Assembly (NCBI GenBank): GCA_002697105.1
Contig: NZTS01000026.1
Location: 32,163 to 37,757, forward strand
Direction of reading: 5' to 3'
DNA: 5,595 nt
Source of the DNA: Methanobacteriota archaeon
GTDB taxonomy: Archaea > Thermoplasmatota > Poseidoniia > Poseidoniales > Thalassarchaeaceae
Shown: piece by piece, positions 1-5,595 of the stretch
Layout of the letters: each line of letters opens with the position of its first letter
Position numbering within the stretch: the stretch's first letter is position 1
Notes under the pieces: generated by a model
What the model saw: only the letters and a program-made list of their open reading frames with translations
Databases searched by the model: none
Told to the model about the DNA's origin: nothing
Made by a program: the position numbers and the translations under genes

Positions 1-56
1 AGAAATTATTAAGATGGTTTGATGGACAAACTCACTTAGAAAAAACCAATTGGTAA
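1..56 (+). CDS. possible C-terminal end of a convergent gene (partial)
   Basis: Of the three plus-strand frames only the one starting at base 3 stays open past base 22. It reads KLLRWFDGQTHLEKTNW and stops at TAA 54-56. The piece LRWFDGQT resembles the short aromatic 'RYWDG-x-W' motif of DUF2510-type domains, which often sit at protein ends, but the match covers only a few residues. A gene ending here would run tail to tail with the carboxylase cluster, and the T-rich gap that follows would suit its terminator. The open stretch is only 17 codons, which chance could produce in AT-rich DNA. Sequence to the left of the window would decide it. Confidence 0.25.
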   Translation, partial: KLLRWFDGQTHLEKTNW

Positions 57-109
57 ATTTATTTTTCAATTGAAAAATTCAAGATTTTTGATTTAGTATT
101 TCAATTGAA
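45..109. repeat. three CAATTG-centred palindromes
   Basis: Three perfect palindromes sharing the core CAATTG occur in 65 bases: ACCAATTGGT (45-54), ATTTTTCAATTGAAAAAT (61-78) and TTCAATTGAA (100-109). Their centres are 20 and 35 bases apart. The 11-mer TTTCAATTGAA is also a direct repeat (64-74 and 99-109). They may be parts of terminators, a protein-binding site, or chance in AT-rich DNA. The first overlaps the end of the possible convergent gene. Confidence 0.5.
57..109. terminator. AT-rich intergenic gap, probable two-way terminator
   Basis: This gap follows the TAA of the biotin carrier gene on the minus strand and, if real, the TAA of the convergent gene on the plus strand. It contains a perfect 18-base palindrome, ATTTTTCAATTGAAAAAT at 61-78, which can fold as a six-pair A/T stem with a CAATTG loop and puts a run of five T on each strand. 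A second T5 lies on the plus strand at 85-89, and a T6 on the minus strand at 45-40. Archaeal RNA polymerase typically terminates at oligo-T runs with little need for a GC stem, so termination in both directions is plausible. This is inferred from base pattern and position only. Confidence 0.45.
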
Positions 110-607
110 TTAATTTGATTCTAGATCAAGTAGAACTGAACCTGCATCTACTTGGTCACCTTGTGAATAATGGATTGCAGTAACCACACCCTGTTTATTT
201 GCCAAAATCCTATGTTCCATTTTCATTGCCTCTAATACCATTAATGGCTGACCTTCGGATACCTTCGCACCCTCTGGAATCAATACTTCCAGTACCTTAC
301 CCGGCATGGGAGCAGTAAAGGCACTTTCATTAGTTCCAGAATCAGATATACCTGGTTCAATAACCTCGATAATTGAAACATTTCCGTCAAGATGAATCCA
401 CCATTTATCTCCTACCTTAGCACAAAATGCAATTTTTTCAAGATTATCTTTCTTAATGATAATTCGATTAGGATGAGTATCAGAAAAAATAGTAATATTT
501 GCAGATTCAATTTTCTCACCTTCTAATTCAATAGAAATAGGAGACAACGGATTTCCTCCAATTTGAACATTCCATTTTCTTCCTTCTGAATCTCTTAGGT
601 TAACCAC
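110..607 (-). CDS. biotin carboxyl carrier protein of methylcrotonyl-CoA carboxylase (split-off C-terminal part of the alpha subunit)
   Basis: This 165-residue protein carries the biotin that shuttles carboxyl groups from the biotin carboxylase to the carboxyltransferase in the cytoplasmic carboxylase complex. The C-terminal half (about 95-163) is a biotinyl/lipoyl domain: the APMPGKV loop at 99-105, the biotinylation motif EAMKM at 126-130 with K129 as the modified lysine, and a final DQVDAGSVLLDL strand. Residues 1-85 are beta-rich with no motif I can name. They correspond in position to the BT linker domain that joins the carboxylase and carrier parts in single-chain alpha subunits. The start is GTG at 607, supported by GAGGTGAT at 618-611. 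The frame is the same as that of the upstream biotin carboxylase, with only TGA and three codons between them. A biotin ligase would be needed elsewhere in the genome. The carrier call is firm; which acyl-CoA carboxylase it serves rests on the neighbours. Confidence 0.93.
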   Translation of the reverse strand: MVNLRDSEGRKWNVQIGGNPLSPISIELEGEKIESANITIFSDTHPNRIIIKKDNLEKIAFCAKVGDKWWIHLDGNVSIIEVIEPGISDSGTNESAFTAPMPGKVLEVLIPEGAKVSEGQPLMVLEAMKMEHRILANKQGVVTAIHYSQGDQVDAGSVLLDLESN

Positions 608-610
608 TTT

Positions 611-618
611 ATCACCTC
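611..618 (-). promoter_or_regulatory. Shine-Dalgarno site of the biotin carrier gene, overlapping the upstream stop
   Basis: The minus strand reads GTGAGGTGATAAAGTG. GAGGTGAT is an eight-base match to the anti-Shine-Dalgarno complement GGAGGTGATC and stands three bases before the GTG start. The TGA stop of the biotin carboxylase (619-617) shares two bases with it, so a ribosome finishing the first gene covers the site for the second. This supports GTG 607 as a true start and argues against the split being a sequencing error. Confidence 0.75.
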
Positions 619-2167
619 ACGGAAATACCCTTGACAAATTCAAAAATGGGTCATTTTTACTAGTTCTACCTATCTCCTCAGAAGTTGAAGATAATCTATT
701 TCTATCAAGACCTAATTGTTCAGCACCTGCAGCTAATAGAACCTGAGACGATGTTGTTTGTTTTGGAACCCAACCCTCGGAAAAATGATTATCGATAAAA
801 TCTGTAGTAGTTTCTCCAGAAATGAAGGATTGGTGTCGCATTATATCAATCAAGAAATCAATATTTGTAGTTGCACCAAGAATTACAAATGAACGTAATG
901 CTCTTTCCATTCTACGTATTGCTTGATCTCTATTCGAGCCATATACAATTAGTTTAGCCAACATGGGGTCAAAATCAATTCTAGCCTCATCACCTTGACG
1001 GACTCCGGTATCTAATCTGACGCCTGGACCTTCGGGAGGAACAAAAACGACTAGGGGGCCAGTTGCTGGAAGAAACCCTTGAGAGGGATCTTCCGCATAT
1101 ATTCTAACTTCTATAGCATGACCTCTAATTGATAGGTCATCTTGAGAAAACGGTAAAGGCAATCCAGATGCTACTCTAATTTGTTGTTCAACTAAATCGA
1201 CCCCTGAAATACATTCAGTAACTGGATGTTCAACTTGTAGTCTTGTATTCATTTCAAGAAAGTAAAATGAACCATCAGACGATAAAAGAAATTCTACTGT
1301 TCCTGCTCCAGAATAAGAAACCTCTCGAGCAGCTGAAACAGCTGCTTTACCCATTGCAGATCTAGTTTCTTCATTGAGAACTGGTGATGGAGCTTCTTCT
1401 ACTACCTTCTGATGTCGACGTTGAATACTACATTCTCTTTCGAAAAGATGGACAGTATTTCCAAAATTATCAGATAAGACTTGAACCTCAATGTGCCTTG
1501 AATTTTCTAGTAAACGCTCAATGTAAACAGTTCCATCCCCAAATGCGCTTTCTGCTTCTCTTTGTGCTGCTAAATATTCTTGTTGAAGACGTTTTGGCTC
1601 GCGTACTATTCTCATTCCTTTTCCACCTCCACCGGCGCTTGCTTTGAGCAAAAGAGGAAACCCCACAGATGTAGCAGCATCAACTAACGAGTCAATAGTT
1701 GAGTCTTCATTAGTTCCAGCTAAAATCTCTCTTCCAGGAATTACTGGAACTGAAGCGTCTTCCATTCGACGTCTAGCCGTAACCTTATCCCCCATTGAAT
1801 CAATTGCCTCTGGAGATGGTCCAATCCAAATTATTCCAGATGAAATCACAGACTTTGCAAAATCAGCTCTCTCTGAAAGAAAACCATAACCGGGATGTAT
1901 AGCATCAGCACCTGATGACTTTGCAGCATCAATAATCGCATCACCATTAAGATAAGTATCCGCTAAACTCTCACCTGGTAAAGATATTACTTTATCTGCC
2001 ATTTCAGTATGTAATGCACCTTCATCGGAAGAGGACCGGATTGCAATAGCTTCTATTTCCATTTCTTGACATGCACGAATAATACGGCAAGCAATTTCTC
2101 CCCTATTGGCAACTAAAACGGATGAAATTGGATTAGGTGCTCCTTCCATCCACTCAGGTCTAGCCAT
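617..2167 (-). CDS. liuD: biotin carboxylase subunit of methylcrotonyl-CoA carboxylase
   Basis: It carboxylates carrier-bound biotin using ATP and bicarbonate, the first half-reaction of the carboxylase. The 516-residue chain has the full biotin carboxylase fold: N-terminal domain with VLVANRGEIACRI (17-29) and HPGYGFLSE (91-99); ATP-grasp domain with K128, K175, glycine loop GGGGKGM (179-185), H225/E227, E292, E305, N307, R309 and QVEH (311-314); and C-terminal domain with R355 in AIEVRIYAED. All key catalytic residues are present. A tail of about 65 residues (450-516) ends in DPFLNLSRVFP, which looks like the 'DPW..l.GwR' stretch that leads into the BT domain of single-chain LiuD/MccA proteins. 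The protein stops there, about 150-200 residues shorter than those. ATG 2167 lies four bases after the hydratase stop with a good Shine-Dalgarno site. An acetyl/propionyl-CoA carboxylase role is possible from this subunit alone; the partners point to methylcrotonyl-CoA. Confidence 0.93.
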   Translation of the reverse strand: MARPEWMEGAPNPISSVLVANRGEIACRIIRACQEMEIEAIAIRSSSDEGALHTEMADKVISLPGESLADTYLNGDAIIDAAKSSGADAIHPGYGFLSERADFAKSVISSGIIWIGPSPEAIDSMGDKVTARRRMEDASVPVIPGREILAGTNEDSTIDSLVDAATSVGFPLLLKASAGGGGKGMRIVREPKRLQQEYLAAQREAESAFGDGTVYIERLLENSRHIEVQVLSDNFGNTVHLFERECSIQRRHQKVVEEAPSPVLNEETRSAMGKAAVSAAREVSYSGAGTVEFLLSSDGSFYFLEMNTRLQVEHPVTECISGVDLVEQQIRVASGLPLPFSQDDLSIRGHAIEVRIYAEDPSQGFLPATGPLVVFVPPEGPGVRLDTGVRQGDEARIDFDPMLAKLIVYGSNRDQAIRRMERALRSFVILGATTNIDFLIDIMRHQSFISGETTTDFIDNHFSEGWVPKQTTSSQVLLAAGAEQLGLDRNRLSSTSEEIGRTSKNDPFLNLSRVFP

Positions 2168-2170
2168 TCA

Positions 2171-2178
2171 ATCACTCC
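2171..2178 (-). promoter_or_regulatory. Shine-Dalgarno site of the biotin carboxylase gene, containing the hydratase stop
   Basis: The minus strand reads GGAGTGATTGAATG. GGAGTGAT differs from the ideal GGAGGTGAT by one missing G. The TGA at 2174-2172 inside it is the hydratase stop, and ATG follows the stop after four bases. This decides the ATG at 2167 over the internal methionine at residue 7. Confidence 0.65.
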
Positions 2179-3038
2179 TGGTCTATTTTCCAATTTGCGG
2201 GCCTCTTCTCAAGAAATGATGAGAGTCCCTCTTGTCCTTCCTTAGAACCGCGCATCTCGCTTGTCTTTTCCAGTGTCCATTTCCTCAAATCTTCATCGGA
2301 ACCTGTCCATCTATCGAATTCAAGGGTAAGTTTCTTTGACTCATAGACAGCCATAGGACCTGTAGTCAGAAGATTGTTGATGACCTCTCTAGAAGCCTCT
2401 TCGAATTGATTCTTATCCTCTACTAATTCATTTACCCATCCTATTCTCAAAGCTTCTGTTGAGTCAATTCTACTTGCAAGCATTGATAGCCGTCTGAATT
2501 GAGAACTACCTATTTTTCTGTATACATAAGGGCCAATTACAGCAGGTAGAATACCGAGCTTTCCTTCTGAAAGTGCAATCCGAGTACCCGGTTCGGCTAT
2601 CACATGATCTGCGCATGAAAGTAGTCCAGCACCCCCTCCTAATGCTACCCCTTGTACACAACAGATAGTGAAGCATGGATGTGACCAGAGTGAATTAAAC
2701 AGGGAGTCCAGTCTTTTTGAGTCCCTTCTATTCTCCTCCGGACTGGCTGCTCCAGCATCCCTCATCATATTCACATCTGCACCAGCGCAGAAGTGCTTAC
2801 CTTCTGATTTCAATAGTAATACTCTAAAATAAGGCACTTTATTTGAATCCTCTAGAGAGTTATTTTTAGCAACAGATTTGGAAGAAGTCCAAGCAATTAG
2901 ATCTATTAACTCAGAGATTAACTGTGCGTTAAGAGCATTGAATACCTCACTTCGTGAAATGGTAATTATTGCTACAGGACCCTCTATTTCGAGATAGCAT
3001 AGCTTCGTTTTTGGACAATCGTTCGAAGAAATACTCAT
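2172..3038 (-). CDS. liuC: 3-methylglutaconyl-CoA hydratase, LiuC-type enoyl-CoA hydratase family protein
   Basis: It probably hydrates 3-methylglutaconyl-CoA, the product of the adjacent carboxylase, to HMG-CoA in leucine breakdown. With ATG 3038 it has 288 residues. Crotonase-fold signs are the N-terminal strand YLEIEGPVAIITISR (15-29), the oxyanion-hole segment HFCAGADVNMM (82-92), the second oxyanion segment GVALGGGAGLLSCAD (130-144) and ALSEGKLGILPAVIGPYV (155-172), where E158 matches the second catalytic Glu of classical hydratases. The first Glu is replaced by G138; from memory of the family, 'GGG-x-GL' with 'SE-x-(K/R)LG-x-xPAVI-x-PYV' is typical of bacterial LiuC. An insertion of roughly 15 residues (about 52-67, rich in Ser, Asn and Lys) makes it longer than the usual 260 or so. 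An earlier in-frame ATG at 3086 would overlap the carboxyltransferase by 44 bases and add 16 residues without domain content; 3038 has the better site. Family membership is firm; the substrate is inferred from motif and operon. Confidence 0.88.
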   Translation of the reverse strand: MSISSNDCPKTKLCYLEIEGPVAIITISRSEVFNALNAQLISELIDLIAWTSSKSVAKNNSLEDSNKVPYFRVLLLKSEGKHFCAGADVNMMRDAGAASPEENRRDSKRLDSLFNSLWSHPCFTICCVQGVALGGGAGLLSCADHVIAEPGTRIALSEGKLGILPAVIGPYVYRKIGSSQFRRLSMLASRIDSTEALRIGWVNELVEDKNQFEEASREVINNLLTTGPMAVYESKKLTLEFDRWTGSDEDLRKWTLEKTSEMRGSKEGQEGLSSFLEKRPANWKIDQE

Positions 3039-3041
3039 TTT

Positions 3042-3046
3042 ATCAC
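3042..3046 (-). promoter_or_regulatory. short Shine-Dalgarno site of the hydratase gene, containing the carboxyltransferase stop
   Basis: The minus strand reads ATGTGATAAAATG. GTGAT is a five-base match to the anti-Shine-Dalgarno complement; its TGA (3045-3043) is the carboxyltransferase stop, and ATG 3038 follows the stop after four bases. The octamer GTGATAAA directly before the start also precedes the biotin carrier gene (615-608). This is the main reason for choosing 3038. Confidence 0.5.
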
Positions 3047-4653
3047 ATTCTGAAAATTCCATATTTTGATTCAGGCATTGGTGCATTTAAACTTGAACTA
3101 ATACAAAGCCCAAGGATATCTCTTGTATCTCTTGGATCAATTATTCCATCATCCCATAGTCTAGCTGTAGAATAATAAGGACTTCCTTCTGTCTCATACT
3201 TTTCTAAAGTAGGTTCTTCAAATTGCTTTATTTCTTGCTCATTCATAGGCTCAAGACCTTCTCTTAATCTCTGATCTTGTTTTACCGTCGAAAGAACTTG
3301 GGCAGCCTGAGGTCCACCCATTACTGAAATTCTTGCATTTGGCCACATGAACAAAAAGCGAGGATCGTATGCTCTTCCACACATGCCATAATTCCCTGCA
3401 CCATGTGAACCTCCAATAATTACAGTAAATTTAGGAACAGGAACACAGGAAACAGCAGTAACTAATTTAGCACCATCTTTTGCTATTCCTCCTGCCTCGT
3501 AGTCTTTACCGACCATGAATCCAGTAATATTCTGAAGAAAGACCAATGGGATCCCTCGTTGTCCACATAACTCAACAAAGTGGGCTCCTTTCAAAGATGA
3601 TTCTGAAAATAAAATTCCATTATTGGCAACAATTCCAACTGGATACCCATGAATACGAGCAAATCCACATACTATTGTTGTACCATATCGTGGTTTAAAT
3701 TCATGAAATCTAGAACCATCAACTACTCTAGATATTACTTCACGTACATCGAAAGAAGTACGATTATCTTCAGGAATTATTCCTAATAGATCCTCTACTT
3801 CATGACGTGGTGGCTCAGGATCGGATACTTCTAGACGAGTTTTGGGTTTCGAATTGAGATTCTCCACAATATTTCTTACCATTCTCAATGCTTCAGGCTC
3901 GTCTTCAGCAAAATGATCTGCTACTCCAGATTGACGAGTGTGAACATCTGCGCCTCCTAAATCCTCAGCGCTGACTTCCTCTCCAGTAGCTGCTTTAACA
4001 AGAGGAGGGCCGGCAAGAAAAATGGTTCCATTCCCTTTCACGATAATTGATTCATCTGACATTGCAGGTACGTATGCTCCTCCAGCAGTACAGGACCCAC
4101 AGACTGCAGCAATCTGAGGAATTCGTTTACCTGACATAATTGCTTGATTTCTAAAAATTCTTCCAAAATGGCCCTTGTCAGGAAAAACTTCGTCCTGCAT
4201 CGGCAAGAATGCACCTCCGCTATCAACAAGGTAAATGCAGGGAATATTGTTCTCTTCTGCAATTTCCTGAGCACGAATGTGTTTCTTAACAGTCATTGGA
4301 TAATACGACCCACCTTTCACAGTTGCATCATTTGCAACAAACATACATTCTCTACCATGTACAATTCCAATTCCAGTAACAATTCCTGCTGAAGATGCTT
4401 TACCATCATAGAGTCCATGCGCTGCTAAAGGTGACATTTCTAAGAAAGGCGTTCCAGGGTCACAAATTGATTGAATTCTTTCCCTAGGTAATGCCTTACC
4501 GCGACTACGATGACGCTCGACATATTTCACACCTCCACCTAATTTTACTTTTTCCAATTCATTCCTCAAGGTCTCGATTAAACCCTTATTATGCAATACT
4601 CGATCGCTAAAAATCGCATCGGAACGATTGACCCTAGTTGGTAGGACATCCAT
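3043..4653 (-). CDS. liuB: methylcrotonyl-CoA carboxylase beta subunit (carboxyltransferase)
   Basis: It transfers the carboxyl group from biotin to 3-methylcrotonyl-CoA, giving 3-methylglutaconyl-CoA (EC 6.4.1.4, cytoplasmic). At 536 residues it has the normal length for MccB/LiuB. The N-terminal part has the family's helical lead-in with LPRERI (55-60) and [19 protein letters not shown] (65-83). The N-terminal carboxyltransferase domain has [19 protein letters not shown] (107-125), [19 protein letters not shown] (141-159) and the oxyanion loop [16 protein letters not shown] (186-201). The C-terminal domain has [21 protein letters not shown] (372-392) and [20 protein letters not shown] (414-433). 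The QDEVFP and NITGFMVG motifs are those I associate with methylcrotonyl- rather than propionyl-CoA carboxylases. ATG 4653 is the first in-frame ATG; I see no good Shine-Dalgarno site before it, unlike the three downstream genes, so it may be the first gene of the transcript or leaderless. Confidence 0.95.
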   Translation of the reverse strand: MDVLPTRVNRSDAIFSDRVLHNKGLIETLRNELEKVKLGGGVKYVERHRSRGKALPRERIQSICDPGTPFLEMSPLAAHGLYDGKASSAGIVTGIGIVHGRECMFVANDATVKGGSYYPMTVKKHIRAQEIAEENNIPCIYLVDSGGAFLPMQDEVFPDKGHFGRIFRNQAIMSGKRIPQIAAVCGSCTAGGAYVPAMSDESIIVKGNGTIFLAGPPLVKAATGEEVSAEDLGGADVHTRQSGVADHFAEDEPEALRMVRNIVENLNSKPKTRLEVSDPEPPRHEVEDLLGIIPEDNRTSFDVREVISRVVDGSRFHEFKPRYGTTIVCGFARIHGYPVGIVANNGILFSESSLKGAHFVELCGQRGIPLVFLQNITGFMVGKDYEAGGIAKDGAKLVTAVSCVPVPKFTVIIGGSHGAGNYGMCGRAYDPRFLFMWPNARISVMGGPQAAQVLSTVKQDQRLREGLEPMNEQEIKQFEEPTLEKYETEGSPYYSTARLWDDGIIDPRDTRDILGLCISSSLNAPMPESKYGIFRM

Positions 4654-4702
4654 GAGTCTCGGACCTATCCAGCACGAGGTCGTCCTTGAATGAAGCGGGA
4701 GA
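4654..4702 (-). other. 49-base spacer before the carboxylase cluster
   Basis: This is the only place inside the minus-strand run with room for a promoter. I see no convincing TATA box: the best A/T stretch, GTTTAATC, overlaps the DUF63 stop about 50 bases before ATG 4653. The spacer has an imperfect fold: GACCT (4681-4677) can pair with AGGTC (4666-4662) around a ten-base loop, ending nine bases before the ATG. It is more GC-rich than the terminal gap at 57-109. Whether the cluster is co-transcribed with the membrane-protein gene cannot be settled from sequence. Confidence 0.3.
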
Positions 4703-5595
4703 TTAAACTCCTAAGGCCATTCTCCATACATCTCTCAAACCGGGTGCTAGACCCACAGTCATCAAGGCTAAGGCCATTAGTATTCGAAGATGTCGATACC
4801 TATATTCCCATCTCTGAAGAGCATAAAACCACCATACTACAATACCAATAAAACACTTCAAAACCGTGAAACCATATGCCGTTCCAAAAAATTCAATCAC
4901 TGCACTAGAAAAAACATGTTTCTCACTATATCCATACTCAACTAAACCGATACCAGTAGCAATCCCATCAACCGCTTGTCCATACATTGCAATAAGTACA
5001 ATCGGTGATGCAAGTATTGCTTTCCAAGTTAATGACTCCATCTTATCGTGGAATTGTGTTCGTTCATTCTCATAATCAGATAATGACAAACCAGGTGGTA
5101 GTAAACCTGGGATAGATATTTCACAATTTCTTAATTTCTGTAAATTTGGACGTCCAACAAATAAGTACACAGGGATAAGTACCAAGGCAGGGACAATTAG
5201 GGCCCAAAATAGTGCTTCAGGATTGAATAAATCTACTACTCCATCCCTTGAAACTGATGAGCTGTCTATCAAATCAAGAGTTAATATTTGGCCTGCTTCT
5301 TCTAATTTTAACATCATTCGAATATATGAGTGAAGACATCCGTACAAGACAAAACAACCTCCAATCCCTACCTGGAAAATTCCTTGTTCTATTGATGTCC
5401 ATTTTTCCATCAATATGTGCGACAATAGAACAAGAATTATACCAATTAATCCAAAAATAGCAACAGGCCACAAATTTAGTAACTCTTCCATCGGTGTGCC
5501 AATACGTCCTTGTTGTAAAGACGTTAGAAACAATATTGTCTGGAATGAAATTAATGCGATTGAGGATCCTGTAACCCAAATTCTATCATCAGGAG
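4703..5595 (-). CDS. DUF63 family integral membrane protein, N-terminus beyond the window
   Basis: The frame stays open to the right edge, giving 296 visible residues; the first 30 include a hydrophobic helix ([19 protein letters not shown]), so a TTG start at 5533 would cut a membrane segment and is unlikely. Numbering from the first complete codon (5593), likely membrane helices lie near 5-25, 38-62, 72-91, 128-146, 192-212, 230-255 and 268-285. Family marks are the AVDGIAT segment (207-213), EYGYSEKHV (219-227) and the C-terminal [16 protein letters not shown] (281-296), which fit the archaeal DUF63 family (Pfam PF01889). The family's function is unknown to me. The conserved Asp, Glu, Lys and His residues near the membrane suggest a catalytic or transport role, but that is a guess. 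The gene ends with TAA 49 bases before the carboxylase cluster; no functional link is evident. Confidence 0.85.
   Translation of the reverse strand, partial: PDDRIWVTGSSIALISFQTILFLTSLQQGRIGTPMEELLNLWPVAIFGLIGIILVLLSHILMEKWTSIEQGIFQVGIGGCFVLYGCLHSYIRMMLKLEEAGQILTLDLIDSSSVSRDGVVDLFNPEALFWALIVPALVLIPVYLFVGRPNLQKLRNCEISIPGLLPPGLSLSDYENERTQFHDKMESLTWKAILASPIVLIAMYGQAVDGIATGIGLVEYGYSEKHVFSSAVIEFFGTAYGFTVLKCFIGIVVWWFYALQRWEYRYRHLRILMALALMTVGLAPGLRDVWRMALGV

Noticed and set aside
617..619. The TGA as a recoded sense codon or sequencing error
   Set aside because: TGA also ends the carboxyltransferase and hydratase genes, and a strong Shine-Dalgarno site with a start codon follows it, so a true stop is the simplest reading. 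Readthrough remains an open minor possibility.
1384..1889. Two plus-strand ORFs of 87 and 81 codons opposite the biotin carboxylase gene
   Set aside because: They are antisense to the conserved ATP-grasp domain, and their composition mirrors its codons; there is no sign of independent coding.
4038..4274. Minus-strand ORF of 78 codons inside the carboxyltransferase gene
   Set aside because: It lies wholly within the most conserved part of the carboxyltransferase and has no domain features of its own.
4144..4392. Plus-strand ORF of 82 codons opposite the carboxyltransferase gene
   Set aside because: It is antisense to strongly conserved motifs, with a Ser/Asn-rich low-information translation.
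4699..4712. GGAG-TTTAAT-CTCC hairpin at the DUF63 stop codon as a terminator
   Set aside because: The stem has only four pairs and no T-run follows on the minus strand.
5531..5533. TTG as the start of the DUF63 gene
   Set aside because: The frame stays open to the window edge and the upstream codons encode a hydrophobic helix continuous with the protein, so the true start is outside the window.
5274..5579. Minus-strand ORF of 101 codons in another frame over the DUF63 gene
   Set aside because: It overlaps the well-supported DUF63 frame, shows no recognisable motif, and is rich in Arg, Asn and Ile as expected from an alternative frame of a membrane-protein gene.

Overview
The window looks like a piece of an archaeal genome, most likely a marine Thermoplasmatota relative (Marine Group II/III, 'Poseidoniia'-like). 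The evidence is a DUF63 membrane protein (a family essentially confined to Euryarchaeota), AT-rich DNA, very tight gene spacing, and Shine-Dalgarno sites of the GGAGGTGAT type that overlap the preceding stop codon. The lineage is an inference; nothing here is a phylogenetic marker.

Layout. All well-supported genes lie on the minus strand, so transcription runs from high to low coordinates. From 5595 down: (1) a DUF63 integral membrane protein whose N-terminus lies beyond the right edge (5595-4703); (2) a 49-base spacer; (3) a four-gene cluster: carboxyltransferase beta subunit of methylcrotonyl-CoA carboxylase (4653-3043), a LiuC-type 3-methylglutaconyl-CoA hydratase (3038-2172), a biotin carboxylase subunit (2167-617) and a separate biotin carrier protein (607-110); (4) an AT-rich gap (109-57) with CAATTG-centred palindromes and T-runs on both strands, probably a two-way terminator; (5) possibly the last 17 codons of a convergent plus-strand gene (1-56).

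How the genes work together. The carboxyltransferase, biotin carboxylase and biotin carrier form methylcrotonyl-CoA carboxylase, which turns 3-methylcrotonyl-CoA into 3-methylglutaconyl-CoA. The hydratase then makes HMG-CoA. These are two consecutive steps of leucine breakdown. The gene order is that of bacterial liuB-liuC-liuD, but liuA (isovaleryl-CoA dehydrogenase) and liuE (HMG-CoA lyase) are not in the window. In an archaeon HMG-CoA is also the precursor of mevalonate and hence of membrane lipids.

Main points of interest. The usual single-chain carboxylase alpha subunit is cut into two ORFs that remain in the same reading frame, separated by one TGA that sits inside a strong Shine-Dalgarno site. 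All three junctions in the cluster use a similar stop/Shine-Dalgarno overlap. I see no CRISPR array, mobile element, tRNA or rRNA, and no clearly new biological system. The novelty is in gene architecture and metabolic context.
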